Assembly: GCA_013298545.1 (NCBI GenBank)
Contig: JAAFIA010000006.1
Location: 1 to 64,000 of the forward strand
Length of the DNA: 64,000 nt
DNA from: Bacteroidota bacterium
GTDB taxonomy: Bacteria > Bacteroidota > Bacteroidia > Palsa-965
Reading direction: 5' to 3'
This document shows, in pieces, positions 1 through 9,461 of this stretch. Within the stretch, counting starts at the first letter, position 1. Each line of letters opens with the position of its first letter. Made by a program: the position numbers and the translations under genes. The notes under the pieces are model-generated. The model was not told the origin of the DNA and searched no databases. It saw nothing but the letters and a program-made list of their open reading frames with translations.

Positions 1-246
1 TTCATCAGTAGATTTCCTTGCTCCGTTCGTGTTTTATGAAACGAGGAGTAGAAGGCCGATGACAAAAATGTATTTTTAACTTAACGCGCATGCGATGCTT
101 CGGGACAAATTTTAAACAGGCTCTAAAGGATTTGATAAGTGGGGGAAATGGGTGTGATTTGGGGTGATATTTGTTTTATAACTACAGAAAAATATACTAT
201 TCTAAACTACCTTGCACCACAAATAAACCATTTTAATTGATTCGTC

Positions 247-714
247 ATGCACGCAAACGCGCAACTCATTACCGATTTTTACACGGCTTTTCAACGCAAA
301 GAAATTGCGTTTATGCAACAAGCGTACGCCGACCATGCAACTTTCAGCGATCCCGTATTTCAAAACTTGAATGCCCAAGAAGTACGCGCCATGTGGGAAA
401 TGCTTATCAGCTCTGGCAAAGACTTGGTGCTTGAATTTAAAGATATTAAAGCCGATGAAAAAATTGGTGAAGCCACTTGGATTGCAACGTACTCTTTTTC
501 AAAAACGGGGCGGCGCGTAACCAATCACATTCATGCAACATTTGCATTTGAAAATGGAAAAATTGTAAAACACATCGACCATTTCGATTTTTACCGATGG
601 AGCAAACAAGCCTTGGGTATTTCAGGATTGCTCTTGGGCTGGACAGGCTTTCTCCGCACGAAAGTACAAACAACAGCACGCGCAGGTTTGACGGAGTTCA
701 TGAAAGCTCGCTAG
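247..714 (+). CDS. SnoaL/NTF2-like nuclear transport factor 2 family protein
   Basis: 155-aa ORF; ITDFYTAFQRKE...YADHATFSDPVF...HIDHFDFYRW pattern typical of SnoaL-like folds. Confidence 0.75.
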   Translation: MHANAQLITDFYTAFQRKEIAFMQQAYADHATFSDPVFQNLNAQEVRAMWEMLISSGKDLVLEFKDIKADEKIGEATWIATYSFSKTGRRVTNHIHATFAFENGKIVKHIDHFDFYRWSKQALGISGLLLGWTGFLRTKVQTTARAGLTEFMKAR

Positions 715-803
715 AAAATCACACCTTTGCGCCATTCTAAAAAACTAAAAAACATGGAAGTTCGCGACAGCAACGGCACACTTTTAAACGACGGCGATAC
801 GAG

Positions 804-1075
804 AAGTTTCAAATTCCAGATTTCAAGTTCCAGATTCCAAGTTCCAAATTTCAAATTCCAGATTCCAAGTTCCAGATTTCAAGTTCCAGATTCCAAGTTC
901 CAGATTTCAAGTTCCAGATTCCAAGTTCCAGATTTCAAGTTCCAGATTCCAAGTTCCAAATTTCAAATTCCAGATTCCAGATTCCAAGTTCCAGATTCCA
1001 AATTTCAAGTTCCAAGTTCCAAATTCCAAGTTCCAAGTTCCAAACTAATTTCTTTGGGAGTTGGAACTTGGAGCT
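804..1075. repeat. Degenerate heptamer tandem array (consensus about ARRTTYC) ending with a short reverse-oriented copy
   Basis: AAGTTCC/AGATTCC/AAATTTC units at 804-1043; GGAGTTGGAACTTGGAGCTTG in opposite orientation at about 1057-1075. Confidence 0.9.
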
Positions 1076-1085
1076 TGCCCTGTCA

Positions 1086-3131
1086 TTACCAAATGTTCAC
1101 GCGCAAACTATCTGCGCGCCACATCGCATCGCCTTCTTTCACACTAAATGCCGCATAAAATTCAGGGATGTTGGCAAACGGTCCATTCACGCGCCATTTC
1201 GCAGGAGAATGCACATCTGACAATAAACGTTCGCTTAATTGCTTTTCTTTTTGATGGCCCAACCAACCCAAGGCGTACCCCATAAAGTAACGCTGCATAG
1301 GTGTATAACCACCAATTTTCTCATTTTTCTTGTATTGTTCTGTTTGCTTAAACGCATCGATTCCCAATAAAATTCCGCCATAATCCGCAATGTTTTCGCC
1401 GAGTGTAGCCTTACCGTTGATGAACATACCTTTGATCGGTTCGTAAGCGTTAAACTGATCAACCATCACTTGTGCGCGCGTCATGAATTTATTTTCGTCT
1501 TCGATCGTCCACCAACTTTGCAAATTTCCGGCAGCGTCAAATTGGCGGCCTTCATCGTCGAAGCCATGCGTAATTTCATGACCAATGGTTGACGCGGCAG
1601 CATAACCATAAACCATCGCATCATCCGCCAACGAATCGGGAACACCCGGAATGGTGAAAATGGCTGCGGGCAATACAATTTCATTGTTTGATGGATTGTA
1701 ATACGCATTGTACGTTTGCGGTGTCATGTCCCACTCCGTTCGATCAACTGGTTTTCCGTATTTCGCAAGTTGATCGGCAAAACTCCAACGGTTAGCATTC
1801 ATCATATTTTCGCAGAACGAATTGGTTGTAATTTTCAATGCCGAATAATCTTTCCATTTATCGGGATAACCTACTTTTTTACTCATGCGCGCCAATTTAT
1901 CGAGCGCTTTTTGTTTGGTGCTATCGCCCATCCACGCAAGTGTTTTGATGCGAGCCGCATACGCATTGCGAATGGCTTCAACCATATTGGTGTAACGGGC
2001 TTTAGCCGTTTCGTTGAAATATTCTTTCACAAATAATTTTCCAAGCACAAAACCCATTGCATCTTCTTCGGCATTCAAGACGCGCTTCCAACGTGGGCGC
2101 GGTTGTTCAATTCCACGCAATTTACGGCGGTAGAAATCAAAGTTCTCATTAAAAATTGGTGCTGAGAGGTATTCTGAAAATGACGACACCAGGTGAAAAC
2201 GCATGTAGTGTTTCAACGTATTAATGTCTGTCGTCTTCAATAAATTTTCAAGCGCTTTGAAAAACTCGGGTTGCCCCACAACAATTGAATCAACTTTGGT
2301 CATGCCAAAACTGGTAAACATCCAAGCCCAATCGATCGAAGGTGTTAAGTTTTTGGTAACATCAGCCGTTGTCATTTTATTGTAATTGGCTTCAGGATCG
2401 CGGAGTTCTTCTAATTTACGAGATGATTTGGCGAGGGCTGTTTCAAATTTCAAAATGTCTTCGCCAGCTTTTTTTGCTTCATTGCTTTCAACACCCGCAA
2501 GCACCAACATACGCGAAATATGTCCGGGATATTCTTCGCGTGCTTTCTTCGGATTTTCATCGTTGCTAAAATAGTAATCGCGATTAGGAAGTCCGAGACC
2601 GCCTTGCCAGAGCTGTGCCGAAATGAGTCCGCTATTTTTAGCATCTTGGCCTACACCAAAATAATAAAACATGCCCATTTGCAGCGATTCAAAACTAGCA
2701 TTGACCGCAACGAGTCCTTTCACGTCGGTAATGCCATTGATGCGATCGAGTTCTTTTTGAAGTGGTGCAATACCCAATTGATCTGCTTTGGCCGAATCCA
2801 TCGCTGCGATCCAGAAATCGCCAATTTTTTGGGTTTCGGTTCCTTCGGCTGCTTTTGCAGCAGCAGCATCTTCATTGATTTTACGAATTTTCTGTTTGAT
2901 CTCATCATCCACCAAATTGCCGATGCCCCAACCACTTTCAGAGCCTGGAATCGGATTGCGCTTAATCCATCCGCCATTGGCAAACTGGAAAAAATCTTGT
3001 GCGGGACTTACCGACGAATCGACGTTGGATGCGAGAAAATCGGGGCGGGCGGGTTCGTTTGTTGTTTTATCGTTTGAACAAGCCCAAACAGTTGCTGCAA
3101 CGAATGCGGCAGGAATCAGAATTTTTTTCAT
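1086..3131 (-). CDS. M13 family metallopeptidase (neprilysin/PepO-like), predicted lipoprotein
   Basis: 681 aa; HEITHGFDDEGRQFD zinc motif, GENIADYGG, N-terminal lipobox-like VWACSND. Confidence 0.93.
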   Translation of the reverse strand: MKKILIPAAFVAATVWACSNDKTTNEPARPDFLASNVDSSVSPAQDFFQFANGGWIKRNPIPGSESGWGIGNLVDDEIKQKIRKINEDAAAAKAAEGTETQKIGDFWIAAMDSAKADQLGIAPLQKELDRINGITDVKGLVAVNASFESLQMGMFYYFGVGQDAKNSGLISAQLWQGGLGLPNRDYYFSNDENPKKAREEYPGHISRMLVLAGVESNEAKKAGEDILKFETALAKSSRKLEELRDPEANYNKMTTADVTKNLTPSIDWAWMFTSFGMTKVDSIVVGQPEFFKALENLLKTTDINTLKHYMRFHLVSSFSEYLSAPIFNENFDFYRRKLRGIEQPRPRWKRVLNAEEDAMGFVLGKLFVKEYFNETAKARYTNMVEAIRNAYAARIKTLAWMGDSTKQKALDKLARMSKKVGYPDKWKDYSALKITTNSFCENMMNANRWSFADQLAKYGKPVDRTEWDMTPQTYNAYYNPSNNEIVLPAAIFTIPGVPDSLADDAMVYGYAAASTIGHEITHGFDDEGRQFDAAGNLQSWWTIEDENKFMTRAQVMVDQFNAYEPIKGMFINGKATLGENIADYGGILLGIDAFKQTEQYKKNEKIGGYTPMQRYFMGYALGWLGHQKEKQLSERLLSDVHSPAKWRVNGPFANIPEFYAAFSVKEGDAMWRADSLRVNIW

Positions 3132-3256
3132 AGGTATCGCTTAAAGCAGCCGAAAGATACAGCGAAACCCGATGAAAACAGCAATTTTTATCAGCCAAAA
3201 ATAACCGTCTAAACACACGTACTACCTTCTACCCCAAACCGAACAAAACAAAAAAA

Positions 3257-3288
3257 GCGACCATTTCCTTCGCAGCGGAAATGGTCGC
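3257..3288 (-). terminator. Rho-independent terminator for the 3312-4178 gene
   Basis: Perfect 12-bp inverted repeat gcgaccatttcc/ggaaatggtcgc followed on the minus strand by a T run. Confidence 0.8.
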
Positions 3289-3311
3289 GGGGTTGACGAA
3301 ACCGGAAGCAA

Positions 3312-4178
3312 TCAGTTTCCGTCGCCGTCTGTTGAAGCGGGCTGCTGTTGCGGGGCAGGCTCTTGCTTGGCACCATCTTCAATCACTTCGTCTTTATTCT
3401 CAATGCGTTTTCCTTCTTCGGCATCTTTCGCTTTTTTCTCTGCTGCTGCTTTTTCCGCAGCTGCTTCGTACATGGTTTGTTTTTGGGTTTGTCCGGTGTA
3501 AAAGCTTTTCGTAGTAATGATGATAATACCACCAGAAACATCGCCGTAAGAAGCTGGAATACCGCCAGACAAAATGCTCACCCGATCAATCGCCATGCCT
3601 GTTACATTCAAATTTCCGTAGAGTGCTTCGCCATCGACAAAAATTTTAGATGCCCCTTCGCGTGAGCCACGCATAACGAGTTGTCCGCCTTTGCCTTCGC
3701 TCACTTGTGAGTTGAAACCCGTAACCATACCCACAACATCGCCTTTAGCAGTAGCTACATTTTTAATGAGTTGCGGGTCGATGTTTTGAATGGTAGAGAA
3801 GTTTTTATCTACTGGTGAACGGTCGGCTTCAATCACAACAACATCGGAATCAGATGCCGCAACAATCATATCAAAATTGGCATACGCGGTTTGAGCCGCA
3901 TTAACTACGATATTTTTTTTGGTGTAGGCTTTGTAACCGATGTAACGCGCTTCTACGTCGTAATTTCCGGCAGGAAGACTACGGAAGTAAAAATTGCCGT
4001 CGAGGTTGGTAGCGCCGCCAGTAGTTGGTCCACCAGCGATGATGCGCACAATAGCGCCTGGAATGGGTTGTTTCTTTTCGTCGAGTACAGTAACTTTTAA
4101 ATCGCCGTTTGATTGGGCAAAACTTTGAAATCCGCAAAGGATAGCAGTAAGTGCGAAGAGGTTGCGTAAGGTTTTCAT
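3312..4178 (-). CDS. CarboxypepD_reg-like plus TonB plug-like domain protein lacking a beta-barrel
   Basis: 288 aa; signal peptide, VTVLDEKKQPIPGAIVRI...LPAGNYDVEARYIGY, plug-like VMRGSREGASKIFVDGE..SYGDVSGGIIIITTK, then charged/low-complexity tail. Confidence 0.8.
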   Translation of the reverse strand: MKTLRNLFALTAILCGFQSFAQSNGDLKVTVLDEKKQPIPGAIVRIIAGGPTTGGATNLDGNFYFRSLPAGNYDVEARYIGYKAYTKKNIVVNAAQTAYANFDMIVAASDSDVVVIEADRSPVDKNFSTIQNIDPQLIKNVATAKGDVVGMVTGFNSQVSEGKGGQLVMRGSREGASKIFVDGEALYGNLNVTGMAIDRVSILSGGIPASYGDVSGGIIIITTKSFYTGQTQKQTMYEAAAEKAAAEKKAKDAEEGKRIENKDEVIEDGAKQEPAPQQQPASTDGDGN

Positions 4179-4330
4179 AACTTATGTTTATTGAAGGTTA
4201 GTAATCTGCTTCTGTTGTGGATAAAACGCATGGCGCTGGGGGATTCCACACGGAAATGTATTTTTTCTCAAAAGCGGTTGATTTGGGGGGCGGGGTGGTT
4301 GATTTGCGTTGATAAGTGGCTTTTAAAATC

Positions 4331-4511
4331 AAGTTCCAGTTTCCAAGTTCCAGTTTCCAAGTTCCAAGTTCCAGTTTCCAAGTTCCAAGTTCCAGTTTCC
4401 AAGTTGCAGTTTCCAAGTTGCAGTTTCCAAGTTCCAAGATCCAGTTTCCAAGTTGCAAGTTCCAGTTTCCACGTTCCAGTTTCCACGTTTCATGCTCCAG
4501 TTTCTAAATCC
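4331..4511. repeat. Heptamer tandem array (AAGTTCC/AGTTTCC)
   Basis: About 25 consecutive 7-nt units; reverse-oriented copies at about 4567-4595. Confidence 0.9.
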
Positions 4512-4577
4512 TCAAAAGCATGATGCTGTTGTTTCTTAAGAGTGGGAATAGCGATCTTTTATTTTTGGAATTTGGAG

Positions 4578-4610
4578 TTTGGAAACTGGAAACTTTTCTG
4601 TGTACTTTTG
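4578..4610 (+). promoter_or_regulatory. Bacteroidota-type promoter for prfB
   Basis: TTTG 4578-4581, 21-nt spacer, TACTTTTG 4603-4610, 5 nt before ATG 4616. Confidence 0.6.
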
Positions 4611-4615
4611 CGCCC

Positions 4616-5732
4616 ATGATTACAATAGACCACATCAAGGAATTAGTGGATCGCAAGGATGCGTTGAGGAGGCATCTTTGACGTTGACGGGAAACTGAAA
4701 CGCATTGCCGAAGAAGAGGCAAAATCGCAAGCGCCCGGATTCTGGGACGATCCGAAAGCAGCCGAAGTGTTGCTGAAAGAAATCAAAAAGAAAAAAAACT
4801 GGACAGATGCCTTTGCTTCGCTTGAAGCAAGTGTTGATGACCTGCATGTGATTTACGAATTTTTCAAGGCTGGCGAAGCTTCTGAAGCAGATCTCGAAAC
4901 GCAATTTGCCGAATCGGTTAAGAAAATCGAGGATCTGGAGTTCCGCAACATGTTGAGCGGTAAAGAAGACCATTTGGCAGCCGTACTCACCATCAACGCT
5001 GGTGCTGGCGGCACAGAAAGTCAAGATTGGGCCGATATGATGATGCGGATGTACATCATGTGGGGCGAACAAAACGGATTTAAAGTACGCGAGGCCGATT
5101 TGCAACAGGGCGAAACCGCCGGTATTAAATCGTGCACGTTGGAATTTGAAGGCGAAAATGCGTTTGGCTATCTCAAAGGCGAGAATGGTGTTCACCGTTT
5201 AGTCCGTATTTCACCTTTCGATTCAAATGCGCGCCGCCACACTTCTTTTTCTTCAGTATATGTGTATCCGTTGATTGATGATACGATTGAGATTGAAGTC
5301 AATCCGTCGGAATGCGAATGGGAAACATTTCGTTCGGGCGGTGCAGGTGGACAAAACGTAAACAAAGTAGAAACTGCTGTTCGCTTGTACCACAAGCCTT
5401 CGGGCATTGTGATTAAAAATCAGGAATCGCGTTCGCAGCACGACAACCGTGAAAATGCGTTGCGTTTGTTGAAATCGCAATTGTATGAATTGGAAATGCG
5501 CAAACGCATGGAGTCGATGAATGCAATCAACAGCACAAAGAAAAAAATTGAGTGGGGTTCGCAAATTCGCAATTATGTTTTGCATCCGTACAAAATGGTA
5601 AAAGACTTGCGTACCGATTATGAAACGTCAAACGCGCAAGGTGTGCTCGATGGCGACTTAAATCCATTCATCAAAGCGTATTTGATGGAATATGGCGCGA
5701 GTTGGAATACCGAATTGATTGGCGATAAATAA
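4616..5732 (+). CDS. prfB: Peptide chain release factor 2, expressed via programmed +1 frameshift at about 4676-4682
   Basis: [21 protein letters not shown] then in-frame TGA (4679-4681); +1 shift gives [29 protein letters not shown] continuing into the 4767-5732 [20 protein letters not shown] (GGQ motif). Confidence 0.96.
4667..4682 (+). promoter_or_regulatory. prfB programmed frameshift signal
   Basis: AGGAGG CAT CTT TGA C: internal Shine-Dalgarno-like AGGAGG, CTT slip codon, TGA followed by C. Confidence 0.95.
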
Positions 5733-5740
5733 ACTGTGCG

Positions 5741-6103
5741 ATGACAAAGCAAAAACTTCCGGTCGTGATTTGGCACAATGCGCGCTGCTCAACTAGCCGC
5801 ACAGCCATGTGTGTGTTGGATGACCTGAAAGCGACTGCAACGGTTGTGAATTATTTAGAAGATGAAATTACGGAAGCAATGCTCGAAGATTTGTTGGCGA
5901 AGTTGGGCATTCCGGCGTTTGGTCTGGTACGAACAAAAGAACCTTTGTACAAGGAAAAATATGCGCACCGGAAATTGTCGGAGAAACAATGGATTAAAGT
6001 ATTGATTAAGCATCCGGTTTTGATTGAGCGTCCGGTGGTGGTGAAAGGGAATAAGGCGGTGATTGGGCGACCGATGGAACGGGTGGTGGAGTTATTGAAG
6101 TAA
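5741..6103 (+). CDS. ArsC/Spx family protein (arsenate reductase-like)
   Basis: IWHNARCSTSRTAMCVL...NYLEDEITEAMLEDLLAKLG...HPVLIERPVVVKGNKAVIGRP. Confidence 0.85.
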   Translation: MTKQKLPVVIWHNARCSTSRTAMCVLDDLKATATVVNYLEDEITEAMLEDLLAKLGIPAFGLVRTKEPLYKEKYAHRKLSEKQWIKVLIKHPVLIERPVVVKGNKAVIGRPMERVVELLK

Positions 6104-6128
6104 CTAAATAGATTCTTATCTTAGCCGT

Positions 6129-7349
6129 ATGAGTGAAAAGCAGCCTTTGTATTTGAAGCATGTTGTATTGGAGGACTATCGTTCTATCCAAAAAGTCGAT
6201 ATTGATTTTATGCCCGGATTGAATATTATCATTGGAGAAAATGGTAGTGGAAAGACTAATTTTTTGGATTTGTTGCGCTCTGCTATGTCAAATTCTTTTA
6301 CTAATGGTAAATCATTTGCAAGATGTCAATTAACGTTCAAAGGAAAAGCTGAATACACGTTTGACTCTGCACCAAATGATAATTTTGTTGCAGATTCTGA
6401 TGAAGGGCTAATGAATAATTATAAGTTGAATAGAATTATCAAAATCAAAACACCGCATAATGATGGCGGATTTGATAACGAAAGCAATATTTTCGATTTG
6501 CTTGACCATGTTTATGATCATGAAGGGAGATATTTAAAATCTGAGATCATTCGGCATGGACTTCCTATTCATTTACCAATATGGAATAATCCATTAAATG
6601 GCGAATTTCGTCTGAAGACGAGTTGGGATAAATCGCAAGTTGTGCTTCGTACTCGAAGTCTGAGTAGTGCATTTTCTTCGTCTATTCATAGTGGTGCAGA
6701 CAATAGTTCATTTATCAGAAAGCTTGCTCTAGAAATTGGGCAAAAAAGGGCTGAACCTATTGACACTACAAAAGATGTTGAAACTCATTTTCGGAAAAGT
6801 CTAAATAACATCTGTGAAATACTTCTTAATGATCTACGACTAATTACTAAAATTGAAGACATTCGATGCAGTAGCTTATTTAGTTTAGAATTTGACTCTG
6901 AACAGAAAGTTATTTCATTTAGAAACTTTTTCTGTGAGTTTAAGTTTGATGGTAAATGGCTAAATTTCGATCAACTTTCTGATGGGACGAAGCGTATTAT
7001 CTATCTAGTTTCGGAAACCATTAATTATCATGCTTTCATTTCTTCAGAAATTCTTTTTCTCGAAGAACCCGAACTCGGAATCCACCCTCATCAGTTGCAT
7101 AAATTAATGACATTTCTAAAAGAAGAGTCAGAAGACAAACAGATTATTCTCACAACGCATTCTCCGCAAGTATTGAATGTATTAGGCGTTGACGAACTTG
7201 ATCGGGTGCTTATTTGTGAATACGATGCCGAAAAAGGAACACAACTCCGCCACATGACTGATAAAGAGAAAAAAGAAGCGGCTACCTATATGGAAGAAGT
7301 TGGTTTTTTTAGTGATTATTGGTTACACGCAGACTTCAATAGAATATGA
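6129..7349 (+). CDS. AAA/ABC-type ATPase, RecF/OLD-like (AAA_15/AAA_21-like)
   Basis: Walker A GENGSGKTN, signature QLSDGTKRI, Walker B ILFLEEPELGIHP, H-loop TTHSPQVL. Confidence 0.88.
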   Translation: MSEKQPLYLKHVVLEDYRSIQKVDIDFMPGLNIIIGENGSGKTNFLDLLRSAMSNSFTNGKSFARCQLTFKGKAEYTFDSAPNDNFVADSDEGLMNNYKLNRIIKIKTPHNDGGFDNESNIFDLLDHVYDHEGRYLKSEIIRHGLPIHLPIWNNPLNGEFRLKTSWDKSQVVLRTRSLSSAFSSSIHSGADNSSFIRKLALEIGQKRAEPIDTTKDVETHFRKSLNNICEILLNDLRLITKIEDIRCSSLFSLEFDSEQKVISFRNFFCEFKFDGKWLNFDQLSDGTKRIIYLVSETINYHAFISSEILFLEEPELGIHPHQLHKLMTFLKEESEDKQIILTTHSPQVLNVLGVDELDRVLICEYDAEKGTQLRHMTDKEKKEAATYMEEVGFFSDYWLHADFNRI

Positions 7350-7353
7350 GCAG

Positions 7354-7956
7354 ATGAAAAAAGTACTGCTTTTTGGAGAAGCCCCAAATGACACTTCAAG
7401 CATTGCCTCTCTCATGCGATTGCGCTATGAGGAAGATGCTTCATTTGGTAATTTAGTTGAAGATATTAATCAAGAGCAGATTAAAAATGAATTTAAAGGT
7501 GGTGTGCTTTTAACAAAAGATAAGCCCTTGAAATCAAAATTACGCAGGTTAATTAACACGAGTTATCGCATAAAAAAACCCGACTTAATTATTTTTGTCA
7601 TCGACTTGGATTCGCTTGAAAATGATCGCGAAAAAAAAATTGGGCGACAAGAAATTTTCAATCGCTACAATACACAAGTTGAGGATAAAGGGATTTTATT
7701 GCTCAATATTTTTGAGTTAGAAGCATTGCTTTTAGCGGATATAAAAGTGGTGAATGACTTCTACAAAATTGAAATGACATACGACGGAGATCCAATGCTG
7801 CAAGTCGATCCCAAGGGCCACATTAAAAAATACTGCAAATACGAAGAGGCACATAGCCCCGAATTATTTAGTAAACTGAACTTTGACAACGTGATCAAAG
7901 TTCGCTACTTCCAAAAATTCATCACCGAGTTTGAACAAAAACTAAAATCAGCATAA
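7354..7956 (+). CDS. TOPRIM-fold DUF4276-like protein, partner of the upstream ATPase
   Basis: ATG 7354, 4 nt after the upstream stop; [12 protein letters not shown] (TOPRIM Glu motif), [10 protein letters not shown] (DxD), [14 protein letters not shown] (DUF4276-like E-x-E-A-x-L-L-A-D). Confidence 0.65.
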   Translation: MKKVLLFGEAPNDTSSIASLMRLRYEEDASFGNLVEDINQEQIKNEFKGGVLLTKDKPLKSKLRRLINTSYRIKKPDLIIFVIDLDSLENDREKKIGRQEIFNRYNTQVEDKGILLLNIFELEALLLADIKVVNDFYKIEMTYDGDPMLQVDPKGHIKKYCKYEEAHSPELFSKLNFDNVIKVRYFQKFITEFEQKLKSA

Positions 7957-7966
7957 CATAAAAATC

Positions 7967-9367
7967 ATGTCAACTTACCGCATCGAAAAAGACACCATGG
8001 GCGAGGTACAAGTTCCCGCCGACAAATACTGGGGCGCGCAAACCGAACGTTCGCGCAACAATTTTCGCATTGGGCCAGAAGCGTCTATGCCGAAAGAAAT
8101 TATTTATGCGTTTGCATACCTCAAAAAAGCCGCCGCACACGCCAACCACGACCTCGGCGTGCTCCCCGCCGACAAGCGCGATTTAATCTCGCAAGTCTGC
8201 GACGAAATTCTTGCCGGTAAACTCGACGATCAATTTCCTCTCGTGATTTGGCAAACAGGCTCTGGTACACAGAGCAACATGAATGCCAACGAAGTTATTG
8301 CCTACCGCGCACACGTCATTTCTGGAGGCCAACTCACCGACGAGAAAAAAGTATTGAATCCGAATGATGATGTCAACAAATCGCAATCATCAAACGATAC
8401 TTATCCAACAGCGATGCACATTGCAGCATACAAACTGGCGGTAGAAACAACCTTGCCGAGCATGCAACAACTCCGCGATGCGCTTGCCAGAAAATCGGAT
8501 GCGTTTCAGAATATCGTTAAAACAGGTCGTACCCATTTTATGGATGCAACGCCACTTACATTTGGACAAGTGTTTGGTGGCTACGTGCAACAACTTGACA
8601 ACAGCATGCGCGCCATCAAAAACGCGTTGGAAATGGTTCGCGAATTGGCACTTGGTGGAACAGCCGTTGGTACAGGATTGAATACGCCTGCTGGATATGA
8701 TGTGCTAGTAGCCCAAAAAATTGCAGAATTTACGGGCCTTCCTTTTGTTACTGCACCAAATAAATTTGAAGCACTCGCCGCGCATGATGCGATGGTTGAA
8801 CTTTCTGGTGCCTTGCGCCGCGCGGCTGTTTCGTTGATGAAAATTGCCAACGATATTCGGATGCTCAGTTCTGGCCCACGCTCCGGCATTGGCGAATTGA
8901 TTATTCCTGACAACGAACCAGGCTCTTCCATCATGCCTGGAAAAGTAAATCCAACACAACCCGAAGCCTTAACAATGGTTTGCGCGCAAGTGATGGGCAA
9001 CGATGTGGCTGTTGGAATTGGCGGATCAAACGGTCATTTTGAATTGAATGTGTTCAAACCGCTTATTGCTTATAACGTTTTGCAAAGCGCGCGTTTGCTC
9101 GGCGATGCGTGTGTTTCGTTTACACTCAAATGTGCCAATGGCATTGAGCCAAACAACGCTATCATTCAACGCCACCTCGAAAACTCATTGATGTTGGTTA
9201 CCGCCCTCAATCCACATATTGGTTATTACAAATCGGCGGAGATTGCGAAGAAAGCGCATAAAGAAGGAACAACACTCAAACAAGCGGCCCTTGCCTTGAA
9301 TTATGTAACGGCTGAAGAATTTGATGCGTGGGTTCGTCCAGAAGATATGACGGGATCGTTGAAATAA
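7967..9367 (+). CDS. fumC: Class II fumarate hydratase
   Basis: 466 aa; [42 protein letters not shown] signature. Confidence 0.97.
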   Translation: MSTYRIEKDTMGEVQVPADKYWGAQTERSRNNFRIGPEASMPKEIIYAFAYLKKAAAHANHDLGVLPADKRDLISQVCDEILAGKLDDQFPLVIWQTGSGTQSNMNANEVIAYRAHVISGGQLTDEKKVLNPNDDVNKSQSSNDTYPTAMHIAAYKLAVETTLPSMQQLRDALARKSDAFQNIVKTGRTHFMDATPLTFGQVFGGYVQQLDNSMRAIKNALEMVRELALGGTAVGTGLNTPAGYDVLVAQKIAEFTGLPFVTAPNKFEALAAHDAMVELSGALRRAAVSLMKIANDIRMLSSGPRSGIGELIIPDNEPGSSIMPGKVNPTQPEALTMVCAQVMGNDVAVGIGGSNGHFELNVFKPLIAYNVLQSARLLGDACVSFTLKCANGIEPNNAIIQRHLENSLMLVTALNPHIGYYKSAEIAKKAHKEGTTLKQAALALNYVTAEEFDAWVRPEDMTGSLK

Positions 9368-9383
9368 GACCAATTACCAATTG

Positions 9384-9422
9384 AAAAACGCCGGATGTGC
9401 ATCTGCTCTTCGGCGTTTTTTT
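9384..9422 (+). terminator. Rho-independent terminator after fumC
   Basis: aaaaacgccg ... cggcgttttt stem followed by T run. Confidence 0.8.
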
Positions 9423-9461
9423 TAGTAGTTTTACCTTTCATACAATCAATTCGTTTCGTTT

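Noticed and set aside
804-1043. Possible CRISPR array
   Set aside because: Units are contiguous 7-mers without unique spacers and no cas genes are present.
727-1158. 143-aa ORF MRHSKKLKN...SSRFQVPDSKFQ
   Set aside because: Runs through the heptamer array; 7-nt units without stops keep all frames open, giving spurious FQVPSSK-like peptides.
2520-3077. 185-aa plus-strand ORF antisense to the M13 peptidase
   Set aside because: Antisense shadow of a clearly coding gene; no recognisable motif.
4191-4523. Overlapping ORFs on both strands (4191-4523 +, 4198-4458 -, 4268-4486 -, 4316-4507 +)
   Set aside because: All are translations of the second heptamer array; open in several frames and both strands, no domain signal.
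4616-4767. prfB as a frameshifted pseudogene
   Set aside because: Interrupting TGA lies in the conserved CTT-TGA-C recoding site with AGGAGG, which is the normal RF2 arrangement.
4635-5195. 186-aa minus-strand ORF
   Set aside because: Antisense to prfB, which is firmly supported.
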